A stretch of DNA of 64,000 bases from Neospora caninum Liverpool (taxonomy: Eukaryota > Apicomplexa > Conoidasida > Eucoccidiorida > Sarcocystidae). Position 1 is the first letter of the stretch. Every line of letters begins with the position of its first letter. Below are positions 45,536 to 57,500 of this stretch, piece by piece. The notes beneath the pieces were generated by a model. The model worked only from the letters and a program-made list of their open reading frames with translations, was not told the origin of the DNA and ran no database searches. Location: the NCBI RefSeq assembly GCF_000208865.1, contig NC_018385.1:62001-126000 (forward strand). The letters are read 5' to 3'. The position numbers were made by a program, and so were the translations under genes.

Positions 45536-46816
45536 TCACGCCAACATCACGACGGGGCAGTCAACTCTCCGCTCTTCTCGCTTGGACAAACTTCGTCGCG
45601 CTGCAGCCTCAGACCCCGCAGCCTCTCCGTCGAAAGCGAGAGAAAAACCGTCTCGGGCGATCGCTGCCGACGCCGCGCCTCCCGGCACCGCGCTTCCCGC
45701 GAACGAGACGGAGAGTGAAGAACAAGAGAGAGAACAGGGGAGAGAAGAACTTAGAGAATTGAGAGGAGAGGACGGAAGTGCAACGGCTACATCGCGTTCG
45801 GCCGTTGCGGCCGAGGTCGTGGTGACGGGCGAGAGAGAGGAACAGAGCGTAGCGCTGTTCCAGTCTTCTCGCGTTCTGCCGCATGCATCTTTTCCAGACG
45901 AATGAAAGTCCCAAGAGAGAACAGCGACAGACTTGGGGGGTGGTTCCACCTCACTTGAGGCTGCAGTCGAAGTCGGCGATGCGGCCGGGGAAGGCGCTTC
46001 GCACGCCAGCAGGTCGAGATCCTCCATATCGCTCGAGTGTGCGCCCTCAAGGAAAGACGCAACGCGGACGCTTCTCTCGTCTTTCTCTCCTCTCTCCCCA
46101 GTCTCTGCCCCGCGAGATCCCTTTCGAACATCACCTCCACCTCGCTCCGCTTCCCACGCTTCTCGCGTGCAGGCCTTAGCGTCTCCCGCCTCGCCCAGTT
46201 CCGCGTGCTGGAGCTGTGCAGCCCCAAAGAGCCTGAGCATGGTCTGGGTCTTTGCGTCTGCCTCAGCTGCCTCTTGGGCGTCGCGCACGAAGCCTGGTTC
46301 GACCTCTGGCCTTTTGTCCACTTCCGTGTCCAGTTCGTCGCGCAGGAAGTCGCGCTTTCGATTCAGGCGCGAGAAGGTGTATTGGCTGGCCTCGCGGTGG
46401 AAGGCGGAGTGTCGCCCTCGCTCGCTGTCGCGTTCTTCTTCCCGGTCACGCCTGTCGCGTTCCTCTTCCTCGTCGCCGCGTCTTCTGCGCCCGCCTTCTC
46501 GCCCTCGGAGCAGCAAACGCGCAGAGAAATCGTCGAAGAAACGGAGGAGAGACCTGCCGGCGGTGTGCGCGCTCAGGCGCTCGCGGATCCAGCCTTTGGG
46601 CTTCGAGAGCAGAAAGGCGAGAAGACAGAGGAGGGCGAGGTTGACGAACGCCGCGGCCAGCGAGGCCGCACACGCCGTCCGCTTCGTCTCGGCAGGCAGC
46701 GGAAACGTGTCCGCGGCGCACAGAAACAAAAGACCTAAGAAGAAGAGGAAGATCGCCCCGGAGCCGAGGAGCAAAAACCCGCACCAACTCCAGAGCGGAA
46801 ACCTCCGGGAAACCAT
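45536..46816 (-). CDS. Two-transmembrane protein with long charged C-terminal tail
   Basis: The frame of 426 residues starts at ATG 46816 (MVSRRFPLWSW), only 188 bases after the TRAPPC4 stop on the same strand. Two hydrophobic segments lie near the N-terminus: FLLLGSGAIFLFFLGLLFLC (about residues 13-32) and SLAAAFVNLALLCLLAFLL (about 50-68). They are joined by a short loop, so the protein is probably a hairpin. An Arg/Glu-rich stretch follows, then an acidic and Ser-rich tail of about 300 residues. Small hairpin proteins of the V-ATPase assembly factor VMA21 or ribonuclease-kappa type share this topology, but neither match is convincing and neither family has such a tail. TTTTCAAG before the ATG could alternatively be a splice acceptor, and the stop overlaps a possible donor, so both ends are provisional. 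Confidence 0.6.
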   Translation of the reverse strand: MVSRRFPLWSWCGFLLLGSGAIFLFFLGLLFLCAADTFPLPAETKRTACAASLAAAFVNLALLCLLAFLLSKPKGWIRERLSAHTAGRSLLRFFDDFSARLLLRGREGGRRRRGDEEEERDRRDREEERDSERGRHSAFHREASQYTFSRLNRKRDFLRDELDTEVDKRPEVEPGFVRDAQEAAEADAKTQTMLRLFGAAQLQHAELGEAGDAKACTREAWEAERGGGDVRKGSRGAETGERGEKDERSVRVASFLEGAHSSDMEDLDLLACEAPSPAASPTSTAASSEVEPPPKSVAVLSWDFHSSGKDACGRTREDWNSATLCSSLSPVTTTSAATAERDVAVALPSSPLNSLSSSLPCSLSCSSLSVSFAGSAVPGGAASAAIARDGFSLAFDGEAAGSEAAARRSLSKREERRVDCPVVMLA

Positions 46817-46917
46817 CTTGAAAAGAAAAAATGGGTCACACGCAGGCGCACAGACACCCGAAGGACAGGCAAGGCCGAGAGAGACGGCGAGAAAGGAGAG
46901 GAAGATGCGGCCAGGGA

Positions 46918-47000
46918 GAAAGCAAGAGAGTGCGGGAAAGCAAGAGAGCGTGGGAAGGCAAGAGAGTGTGGGAAAGCAAGAGAGTGTGGGAAAGCGAGAG
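46918..47000. repeat. 18-bp tandem repeat between TRAPPC4 and the membrane protein gene
   Basis: Four to five copies of an 18-bp unit, with core GCAAGAGAGTGTGGGAAA on the plus strand, sit directly after the TRAPPC4 stop codon in the short spacer between two same-strand genes. It would lie in the TRAPPC4 3' untranslated region or the leader of the next gene. Confidence 0.85.
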
Positions 47001-47003
47001 AGG

Positions 47004-48206
47004 TTAGACAGTGATGTAATCCGCGAAGATTTTTTCGATTTCGCGATCAAAGAGGTGACAGCGGATCGGCATGTCGGCGTCGTAGAACGGATTCTTCAAA
47101 ACGTAGTCCGCGTAAGCCTCGTAGACACGCCGAAGGGAGCCTTCGACTGTGGCAGGAGAGAGACCCAGTTCCGCCACCAAGACGAACTTCAAACCTGCAA
47201 AAGGGAAAACGCAGCGCGACGAGAGATGGTCGGATGGAACGAGCGAGAGATGCTCTCGCGCAGTCCTTCTGCGCGACAGGAAAACACAGTCAGAAGAGAG
47301 AGGGAAGACCCGGAAGAAGAGAAAACGCGGAACGTGGGAGTGCAGGGGAAAAGCAGAGGGCCGCAATGCCTTCGCGAGCCTTCCCTCTCCTCGCCGTCTT
47401 TGCTTTCAGTTTCTCCTCTTCTCTGTCTACGCTTCCGGCTTTGTTTGCTTTCTGCGTTCGATCGTTTCCGGCTCAGCTTCTTGATGCGCCTTTCCGGTCT
47501 TTTTCGCACCTGTGCGCGTTTCCAGGCACTGGAGACGGAAGTTGTCCGCCTCGATCAAGTTGATGCCTCTCGGGTGGAGCGCCGCGAAGGGGTTGCCTTT
47601 CTCTGGAGACGCCGGAGACACTTGGGCTGCAATCGCACTCAAACCGTGGAACGTCGAAGCCAGGCGAATTGCGTCATTGGCGGACAGCTGGACGGCTGTC
47701 GTGAAGTTCTGCGAAGAGAGGGGAGAACGTGGGGGGAAAGCGAGGAAAAGGTTAGAAAAAACCGAGAGAAGGCTGCGGAGACACGCGGGAGAGCCCAGAC
47801 TCCGAGAACGTCAAATGAGATTCACGGCAAAATGCCTGGCAGAAAAGGTGAGAAGGGGAAACGACGGTGAAGAGCAGTCGCAAAGACGCACGATGGGAAG
47901 AAGAAAGAGAAGAGAGCGGAGGAGAAAAGACAGAAAAGAGAGAGGGGAGAGAGAAGAAATGTGACACAAGAGAGAAGCGGAAGACAAGGTAGAGAAGCGA
48001 GATAACGAGAAAAGAAGAGGCATAGAAGAAAAGGAGTGGCGTAAGAGAAGACAGAGAAGAAAGAAAAGAGAGAAAAGAGACGAGTTGAGGACCTCTCCGA
48101 GAGAAGGACGCGCAGCAAGATGGCCAAAAGAGGAGGGAAAGGCCGGAAAACTCACCCTCTGATAGACAAGACTTCCGTGTTTGTTATTGATGAAGAGAGA
48201 ATACAT
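47004..48206 (-). CDS. TRAPPC4: Trafficking protein particle complex subunit 4 (TRAPPC4/Trs23)
   Basis: This is a core subunit of the TRAPP complex, which tethers ER-to-Golgi and Golgi vesicles and activates the Rab1/Ypt1 GTPase. Three exons on the minus strand (48206-48156, 47708-47510, 47194-47004) join in phase to give 146 residues. The N-terminus MYSLFINNKHGSLVYQR is the start of the longin-like fold. ASTFHGLSAIAAQVSP, then LIEADNFRLQC, then GLKFVLVAELG match the family core. YVLKNPFYDADMPIRCHLF is the hallmark C-terminal motif. The length matches the short plant-type proteins (about 140 residues) and lacks the PDZ-like insert of the human protein. Donors are GTGAGT and GTGCGA, acceptors TTCGCAG and TTTGCAG. 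The gene is divergent from the Gid1-like gene. Identification is by remembered family motifs and is strong. Confidence 0.94.
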
Positions 48207-50337
48207 TTTCCTCACGAAGCGAAGCGTATTGGAGACACAGACAGCGCTCTGAGGAGAGAGGACGACCACGACCTTGACGCCAGCAGAGAAGCGAAGACAG
48301 GAGGGGGTCAGGCGAGTCACCAGAGAAGTCCGAGAAACGGAGAGAGAAGAAAAAGACCACGCGAAAAGAGAGAGAAGAACGGCGACAATCTGCGGGGAGA
48401 ATGCCTGCGCGGCAAATAATGACGGACAGAGGAACCAGATGAGGCCCGAGTAGGAGCGAAGACACAACCGAGTGTGGTGAATCCGAGGACACACGGAAGG
48501 CGGTTTGTGTGTGTGTCCCTCTTCTCGACGAAAAACGCGGGAAAAAGAGAGTTCGCGCGCGACAAAAAAAAAAGCCAGTGGCGGGGCCCAGAAGTCGTCT
48601 CCCAATGGCGGTGAGACAGAGAAAAAACTCGGCGGCCTGCGTCTCTTCTCTCCCCCTTGTCTCCCGAAATCTCTTTTTCCAGTCGAGAATTCGAATCGAG
48701 TATTTCTTCCACCGTTCCGAGAAAAACGCGGCAAAGCGTGAGGCGTGGCCTGGCTTCCAAGAGGCCTTAAAGCTGCCGCGCGGAGAAGACGACGAGAGGG
48801 AAAAGAGAGCAGGAAACGCGTTTCCGCGTAAATGAGCAGGTGGTTTCCGAGGAAGACAGGAAACGAAAAAACAGAAACTGCGAGGAGAGGGAGGACACAG
48901 TGCGTGAAGAGTAGGAAAAGTTGGAGACAGGAGAGGTGTCTAGGTAGGTCGAGGAAAAGGGCGAATCTCCGCTCGCACGGGCACGCGTTCTCCTCTGCGA
49001 TTCGGGGAAAAGATGGAAAAAATAAGTAAGTCGCATCTGCGAAAGACACACAGACCTGTCGCTTTTTCCAACAGGCGAGCGCTGCCGCACGCAAGTGTCC
49101 CGCGAGAGAAGCGAGGGATGTGCAGAAAAAAGGGTGGAAGGTCAAAATGGGAGATCGCGCTTTCGTTTTCTTCCCCATGCCCAGACACAAGACATTCGGA
49201 AGAAGCCCAGAAGATCTACTTCTCTTTTGCCGTCTTTTGCCGTCGGGACTTTATTTACCGAGACACTCTTCGCTTTCTTGAGGAAACGGGTTCCCGGCCG
49301 TGGTGTGACTCGGCGCGCGGCTGCGCCGGCGACTCTCTTCCGTGTTTTCTCTCGTGACAAGCGCTATCTCTGAAAGGCGCGTTTTTGCAGTGTCGCGGTC
49401 AAGCAGCCCAGTTGACGTCCTTCTCCGTGTTCTTTGTCTTTTTCGTTCTTTTCTCTTCGCCTTTCCTGGGGTTTTCCCTTTCGCGCGCCTCAGCGGCACG
49501 GCAGGACGCCTCGCCGTGTTTGTGCGTGAGTCGACTCGGCAGTGTGCGAGCCCACCGACGAGGCTGAAGAAAGAGGAGAGACGCCCAAAGTGGAGGAGAG
49601 AGAACATTCTCAAGCGCACGGGAGTCGAGAGAGAAAGAAAGAAAGAGAGAAAGAAAGAGAGAAAGAGAAGAACGAAGCCAGAGTGCCGGTGTCTTGAGGG
49701 TGGACTCTGCGCGCCGCGGGGTCAGAGAGACGACGGCTCGCCGACGGCTCGCCGACGGCGGGTTGGAGTCTCTCGCAGGGCTGTGAATCGACAAAACGCG
49801 TGGAAGACCAACTCGCGAAAGTTTCACTCCCGTCTCGCCGTGTTTCAACGAAAAAGAAACAAAAGCGCATCCGGTTCAATGACACAAAACGCGCAGGTTG
49901 TGCTGGAGACTCGGCGAGGTCACACTCTGCGAGGCAGCGACGGAGAGACAGCGCCTTTCCTCAACCGCTCTTCGCCCTCACCCGACTGTTTCGCCTTTTC
50001 CTCTCTTTTTCTCCCTTCTTCCCGTTCGCGCTTCCCTTTCTCAAGTGTCTTTCGCCCTGTCTTCTAGAGCCCGAAGTGGTTTTGTAGACCGGGGTCTGTC
50101 TGTACACACGACCAGCCTAGCGCCGAGACGGCGTTCGCCTTTCTCGTCTTTCTCTCCGACCCTTTGCGTGTTTGAGTTAAATCGAATCCACCCAGTCACC
50201 TTCGCTCCGCCTGTTTCCGCCGTTCACTTCTCAGGCGCTGGCTCTTGCGCTCTTCTTTCTTTCTGCCCCTTCTTCAAAGGCTCTCTCGGGCAGGGCCCCG
50301 CCGTCCTTCGCCTCCTTCGCTCTCTTCTCTCCCAACG
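48207..50337. other. Shared upstream region of divergent TRAPPC4 and Gid1-like genes
   Basis: About 2.1 kb should contain both promoters. It is purine-rich on the plus strand near TRAPPC4 and pyrimidine-rich near the Gid1-like gene, as expected for transcribed leaders pointing outward. A GAAA-rich simple repeat lies at about 49630-49671. ORFs in it follow this compositional skew and have no motifs; I see no supported gene. Confidence 0.55.
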
Positions 50338-51500
50338 ATGACAGTCGCGCCGCCTTCGCGCGGGGGAGACTCAGTATCGGCCCCTGTTCTCTCTTCTTCT
50401 TCCTCTTCTTCCTCTTCCTCTTCTTCCTCTTCCTCTTCTTCGTCTGCCTCTTCTTCCTCTTCTTCCTCTTCTTCGTCTGTCTCTTCTTCCTCTTCCTCTG
50501 TTTCTTTCTCGTCTTTCTGCGGGAGAGACCCGAGTTTGCGTGCTGCGAGTGTTCTCGACGGCGTGTCTCGCCACCTTTTCTGGCGCCCCTCCAGTGGACC
50601 TCTCGCCCTCAATTGTCGCAAACTTCCTCACTACGTTCGCATTCTTCCGGACGGACTGACCGCTCTCTATGCTGGGCGGGGAGACTACACAGATGTCGGG
50701 GTAAGGAAGGAGAATCGGACGCCGTTCTCGCTTCTTTTTTGGCCCTAAAAAAACGGGCAAAAACACGCATTCAACACACAACGCGTCTTCGGCTCATCTC
50801 TCCCTGCATTTTCTCTCTTCTGCTGTCTCTTCTCGTTCTTCTGTGGTTCCTTTTCTGGGTTTTCTGTGCCTCTCTCTGCGGTTCTCGCTGGGCCACACCG
50901 GAGAAGCGAAGCGAGTGCCCTGTGCTGTTCACAACTCCCGCACGCCTTCCCTTTTTCCCTCTTTCCTTCATTCCGACTCGGTTTGCTCCCCTGGTCTTCT
51001 TCCGCCTGTCTCCCCCGATCTTTCTTCTACTTGATCTTCTCTTCTTTCCCTGGATCTTGGCTCTTTTCTCTGTTAGGTCGTTCAGGCCGAGAAGCCGGCA
51101 GCCACGACGTGCGCAGTTTATTATTTCGAGGTAAAAATCCTCGCTGCATCTTCCACGCCCCACATTTGTGTGGGCGTCACTACAAAGAGCGCGGCACTCA
51201 CAAAGCAACCGGGAATCGAACCAAAGTAGGGCAACACACATTCGCGTCTCCTTTCCTCGGCTCCTTTTGACGCAACGAAAAACGTCCTGGGTTACCTTGT
51301 CTCTCTCAGTTCTTGCTGTCTCTCTTTCTCTCTGTCTCTCTCTTTTTCTCTCTCTCTCTGTCTCTCTCTCTTTCTCTCTTTCTCTCTTTCTCTCTGTCTC
51401 TCTCTCTTTCTCTCTCTCTGTCTCTCTCTCTTTCTCTCTCTCTCTGTCTCTCTCTCTTTCTCTCTCTCTCTGTCTCTCTCTCTTTCTCTCTTTCTCTCTG

Positions 51501-51532
<32 letters not shown>

Positions 51533-54500
51533 TCCTTCTCGCTTTCGCTCTCTCTTTCTCTCTCTCCTTCTCGCTTTCGCTCTCTCTTCCCGTGGCTTCG
51601 TGAGGCTGTCGTTCCCTCGCTGAGCCTCCGTCCCTCCGTCCTTCTTCCGCCTCTGGCCCCTGTCTTTCTCTTGTCCGACGGCTCCGAAAAGCGTTTTTCT
51701 TTGCACGCAGACGGCAATTCCTCGTCTCCCTTTCTCTCTCTTGTCCGCAATCTCTCTCACCACCGATCCCCTTGTTTGTTCCGACCAGACGCACGCACTC
51801 CGACTGCGTGCAACTCCTCTCTGTATTGCCGGCACAGCTGCGTGCTGGCGAGCCGCGGGTCGGAAATCTTTCAACTTTTTTGTCTTTCTCGCCCCATGCA
51901 GCTCTGTGGGGTATCGCTCCGAGGACGGGCGCAAGTTGCTGGGCTCGGCGTCTTCGTCTTCGCTCTCGCGGGGCGGCGTCCTGCCAGGCGAGGCGTTTAG
52001 CTCGCCCTACGGCGCGGGCGACGTGATCGGCTGCGGCATCCACTACCAGTCCAAGAAGATTTTCTTCACAAAGAACGGAATCTGTTTGGGAGTCGCTGGA
52101 AAGGCAGATCCTCGCGTGAACTACATCCCCAGCGCCGGCATGCACGGAGCAGCCGAGAAAGTCAAGTTCAACTTCACAGGGCCCTTCCGCTTCGATCTAA
52201 AGGCCATGCTCCAGGTGCGAGAAGGTCACCAGGGAGAACGAGAAGGAGAAAGAAGACCGAGGAGAAGGAAACGAAGAGGAGAATAAGGAAACGAAGGGGA
52301 GAATAAGGAAACGAAGAGGAGAATAAGGAAACGAAGGGGAGAATAAGGAAATGAAGGGGCGAATAAGGAAACGAAGGGGAGAATGGAGAGGAGAAGCACG
52401 GAAAGAGAGAGCGAACAAAGGGGGATTGGTTGTCTCGGCAGAAGTGATCCTCTTTATGTTTCTCTCGGAGTCGTGCCTCTGTTTCCGTTTTGCGCTGAGG
52501 CGCGAGCGTCTTGCAGGTTTCCAGAGAGAGCGTCGACGCACGGAGGCATGCGTTACTTTCTCTTGGACGGGTTTGCCTTTCCCCCTGTTTTCCCTCTCTC
52601 TCCCTTTGTTTCCAGTGCGACATGCTCGAAGAGCGGCAACGAATCAAGGCGGACCTTGAACAAGACGCGACACTCCTCGCCCTCGTCTCGCCTGCGGCGC
52701 TCACGGAAGTCGTTCGCAGCTACCTTTTGCATGCAGCCTTTTCGCGGACTCTCGCAGCCTTTGAACGCGCTCTTGCCAGTCGCGACGGCGTCCCAAGAGA
52801 TACAGACCAGGGAAGCGAGAACGCCAGAGTCAAGGCGAATGGAGAGACGGAGGCGAATGGAGAGACGGAGGCGAATGGAGAGACGGAGGCGAATGGAGAG
52901 GCGGAGGCGAATGGAGAGGCGGAGGCGAATGGAGCGGCGGAGGCGAATGGAGGCGCAGAGGCAGGAGCGTCGGATGCGCTAATGGAGACACCTGAAGTCG
53001 CCAGTGGAGGCGGCGAGGAAAGAGGAGACGAAGAATTGACGATGGGCAGGGGACACTCCGAGTATGACACGGGAGTCGCGCGCGTCGAAGAAGGCGAAGA
53101 CGCGAGGAGCAGAGAGGCGGCATGCGACGAAGCCGAGGGCAAGGCGGACAGCTCCACTCCAGATGAAACTGACGTCGAGGCAGGTAAGCTTTTGAGTTCG
53201 CTCGTGTATTTCGCGTATTTCGCGAAGACGGGGAGCGAGGCGAAACGGGAACTGGGAGCACACACAGTGTCTGGAGACGCGCTGTCCAGGCGTGTGCGGG
53301 GAGATGCACGTTTCAGGGCCAGCGAGCGCTGCAGGGAGAGAGAGAGACAGAGAGGGATGTGGAGCTCGCCAGCACGTGCGGAGACACTCGCGTGGGGCTC
53401 GGGTAACCTCGGGTAGAGTTTATGGAAAGGTCGACACGGGCCGTGGTTCCAAGCAAGCGGGTGAGTGCAAGAGCTTGCCAAAGAAATGGATGCGGCGAGT
53501 TGCGGAAAGAAGGAGAGCGAAACGGCGGAGACATACAGAGGCGGCTAGCACCAGGGAGGTTAAGGCAGTCCCAGACCTCGGTTTCGCAAAACCAAGCACG
53601 GGAGGGGAGCGCGGCAGGGAGACAAGAGAAAGGAGAATCGACGGGGCAGTCGGTTTGCACTCGGCGAGGAAGCAGGGAGACACAGAGAGAGGACGAGAAA
53701 GGATTGATGATGCGCACCTGAGCAGAAGTTGATGAGGCTTTTTCACGCCAGGGATTTGCGTCGATGACAGGAAACTGTGGGGTTTTCTCTCTTCGGGGCA
53801 GACAACACACAAGCACACAGAAGGAAGGGATCATCTCCACCGTCGACTCTCGCATATTTCAAGGAACGACGTTTTCGAGGCAGCAAACGGGGCGGCTGCG
53901 CATGTCGCTCCAGCGAGGCCGCGTGTGCCGCTCTCTACGTTCTCGCGTCGTTTTCCCTCTTTCTCGAGAGCCACGGAAATCGACGGAGAAAAACTTGTCT
54001 TGTGTTGTCTCTGTCCGATGCTTTTGTCTGTACGACGGCGCACCGTCGACGCGTTCGTCTTTAGCACTCCAGTTGGGGGGGGGGGGTGTACAGCAATCAA
54101 AAAGAACTCACTTGTCTGCATCTCACAACTGGCGTCGTGTTCAGTAGCCTAGGTACGCTAGGCTGTCTCTGTCTATTCGGAGTGAGTTCGACCCGCACCT
54201 TTTTTAACTGGATGAAAGTGAATGTTTTCTTCCACGTCTTCAGAGCGGCGAGGCGGGTCGAGACGCCGACAAGCCTCAGGTTCTGCTCCGACTCGGAGAG
54301 CTTTCAGCATATCGTTTCGGCCTTCCGCGTCCGTCTCCGCTGCGCCTCTGACCTCCCAGCTGGCTTCGGCCTTTTGGCGAAAAGAGAGAGAAGAAGGCCT
54401 TGCCGGCGAAGATCTCTCGATGGGAGAGGAAGGTTCCAGCGACCAGCAAGACGACGAGGTGAGTTCGAAAGAAACTTTCTTCCGTTCTCGCCTTCTCTGG

Positions 54501-57500
54501 TGCCGGTACGCTTCTCCGTTTTCAGCGCTCTTTCTCCCTCGTCTGTCGTTCTTCTCTCTCTTCTCCCCCGTCTGTCGTTCTTCTCTCTCTTCTCCCCCGT
54601 CTGTCGTTCTTCTCTCTCTTCTCCCCCGTCTGTCGTTCTTCTCTCTCTTCTCCCCCGTCTGTCGTTCTTCTCTCTCTTCTCCCCCGTCTGTCGTTCTTCT
54701 GTCTCTTCTCCCCCGTCTGTCGTTCTTCTCTCTCTTCTCCCCCGGCTGTCGTTCTCTCTCTTCTCGCCCTTCGCTGATTGACACGCTTTTCGGTTTTTTG
54801 CTTTTTCAGGCTTCTCTGCGGGGACGCGAACGGAGCCCGAGTGTTCACACAACCCCCGAAAGCACGTCGATTCTTCTCGCTTCTCTTTCAAAGCGGAAAG
54901 GTACCTCGAATGCAACAAGGGTTCCCCCCTTTTCCTCATCCACTTCTCTGAGTTGCTCCTGCGCCGCGTGTTCTCTCTTTGCCTCTCGCTTTCCCTCTGC
55001 TCCCCCCTCTTCTTCTCTCCTTCTTTAGCACGTTTTCCCTCGCGTTTTCCTTCTTTTTCTTTTCACGCATCGAGTGTGCGGTCCACGCTCTTCTCAGAAC
55101 TGAAGCAAGCGATCGTCGACGGACAGTCGGGCGCCGCTGCGGAGATTTTGGAAAGCTGGTTCCCTGCGGTCTTCTCCAGAGCGAAAAGCGAAGACTTCCA
55201 GGTCTGCTGGCAGCACGGACGGGTCGGACCAAGCCTAAATATCCTGTCACCACAAACGCGTGTAACTCCATATATATATATATATATATATACTGTCGGT
55301 GTGTATGGAGGGATGAAGTTCATCTCTTTCGCGCGTTTGTCTAGGCCTCCTCTGTATGATTACGCATGTGATTCGCCCTTCGTCGTCTATTTGCTGTTCT
55401 CCCTTTTCCGTCTCTCTCTCTCTTTTCGTCTCTCACGTGCCTCGGCCTTCCTCCGTCTTCCGCGCCTCACATGTGCTTCGCGTCTTCTCTCTGGTCCATG
55501 TCGAGACACCCCTTCGTTCTCTCTTCTCGCTTCACATACTTTTTTCTCTCCTCTTTTCTCGTTTCGCTCTCTGGTCCTCTTGACTGACTGGTCGCCTCGC
55601 TTTGCGCCTACCCTTCTTCGCGATTCTCTCCTCTGTGTCTCCAAATGTGGTTACGTGTGGGGAGTCTCCGCCTGTCTCCTCTCTCCTCTCCTGACGCCTC
55701 TATCGCCTTTCCGACGTTCTTGTATTGGTTTGCTTCTCCTCTTTCCGTCTATCTCTCTGCACGACGTTCGCCTGATGTTCCTCCCCACCGTCCTGTCTCT
55801 TCAGTGTCTGCCTGTCTCTTCAGTCTCTGTGTTTGCCGTGTTCTGATCTCGGCTGCGGGTTCTTCAGGACAGCTCGTTTGCCCTGTCGCTCCTCTACACG
55901 CAGCAGTTGATTGATTTGCTTCGGCCGCCCGAGAGAAACGTGGCGGCAGCGCTCGCCTGGATGAGAACGAGGCTGGCCAGTCTCTTGCGCGACGCCTCTC
56001 CGCATGTGCGACAGGCCGTAACAGTAGGTCCATAAAAAGCCCGCGAGAAGAGCAGGGAAGCAGAGAGACAGACCGAAGAAGGGGAAGGCGGCGTTTCGAT
56101 GCAGAACGCACAGATGCCCTTCACGAAGCAAGGGAGACGGTCAGAGGTCGGTGCGAGGCTGGACGGGAAAAAGGGAAACCCAGACCTGTGGGAAAGAAGA
56201 GGAAGAAACGGAGGAGGAAGAGGAGGGAGAGGAAGAAGACGAAACGAAAGAGAAGAGGAAGGAGAAGACAAAGAAGAAGGATAAGCCGGAAGTGTGGTAC
56301 TCGTTTTTCAAGGGTCGGTCGATTTGTGCAAGGCAAGCGAGGCAAAGGTGCGGGGATTTCTTTTTCGACTAGAGAGGAGACAGCAGGCAGAAAGAACGTG
56401 CGTGATTTGAACCTTTTGCAGGAATGCTGCGGCCTCCTCGCCTACGCAGAACCTGAGAAAAGTTCCCTGGCGGCTTTCTTCGATGTGAACCGACGGACTG
56501 TGGTGGCAACAGCCATCAACCGATGCGTGCTTCGTGAGTCGCGCTTCGTCTTTTGTCGCTCCACCTTCTCCTTTTCTCTTTTACTTCTTCCTTCGTTTTT
56601 ACCGTCTTTGCTTTTCTGCGACTCGTTGTGCTTTCCGAGGGTCTGCGTACGTGTCTCGCCTTTTCGTCTTCGTGGGTCGCCGCCTTTCGCTCCTCTCTTC
56701 TCTCTCTTCTTCCTGTTTCTCTCCGTTTCCGATGTACCCTTCGCTTCTCCTCTCGGTCTGTATAAATCTTTGCTTCGTTTCGGGACCACATCTCCCTTTC
56801 CAACTCTTGCTGGTCTCTCCTTCCTTTGTTTCCCTGTCCTTGCGGCGTCTTCGTTTCCGTGTCTCCCATCTGTCGACACTCTGGCGGCTCTGGCGCGTTC
56901 TCTTTCTTCTCCGTAGAATCCGTCTTCTCTCCTTCCTTTTCAGTGTGTCTGCTGTCGGATCCCCTCTCGAACGCACGCGGCCGTTGTGTATGCACGTCCC
57001 CTAGTGTTCCGACCGTGTTCTCGCCTTTCTTCTCCCTTTCTCATCTCGGTTTTACGCCGCTTTCCATTTCTTCTTCACGCGTTCTGTCGCCTCGCGCGTT
57101 TTCCTCAGGTCACCACCTGCAAATCTCCTGCTGGTCGCCCTTGGAGATCCTTGTCAGGCACCTCGTCGCGTGCAGGTGCGCCTTATATAAGCCGAAGTGG
57201 CTTCGAGACTCCCCTTCCACGTGTTGTTTTGAAACTGCTTTCCCCGCACGCTCCGTCTATTAGCCGACACCTCTGCCGCCACTCTATATTTCGTTCAAAG
57301 AGGACGATTCGGCGTCAAAGTCGACTTCTCGAAAAATCCGACAAATACTACGCGGTGGCGTGGTCTCCCCCCCCACCCCCAGCTCTTGTCTTTCTTGCTG
57401 GTCTCACTGGCTTTTTGTCCACACACTTCGCGTTTGGTGTCGCGTTTGCGTCACCTTCCACATCGCGTCTCTTCGACAGCCTCTCTCTGGCCGAAAACGC

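Noticed and set aside
51306..52145. Minus-strand Arg/Glu repeat ORFs (up to 387 codons) opposite the (CT)n tract
   Set aside because: They are produced by the simple repeat in intron 2 of the Gid1-like gene and overlap well-supported plus-strand exons.
54173..54939. Minus-strand ORFs encoding repeated Glu/Lys/Arg decapeptides
   Set aside because: They are the reverse strand of the 29-bp intron minisatellite; no independent support.
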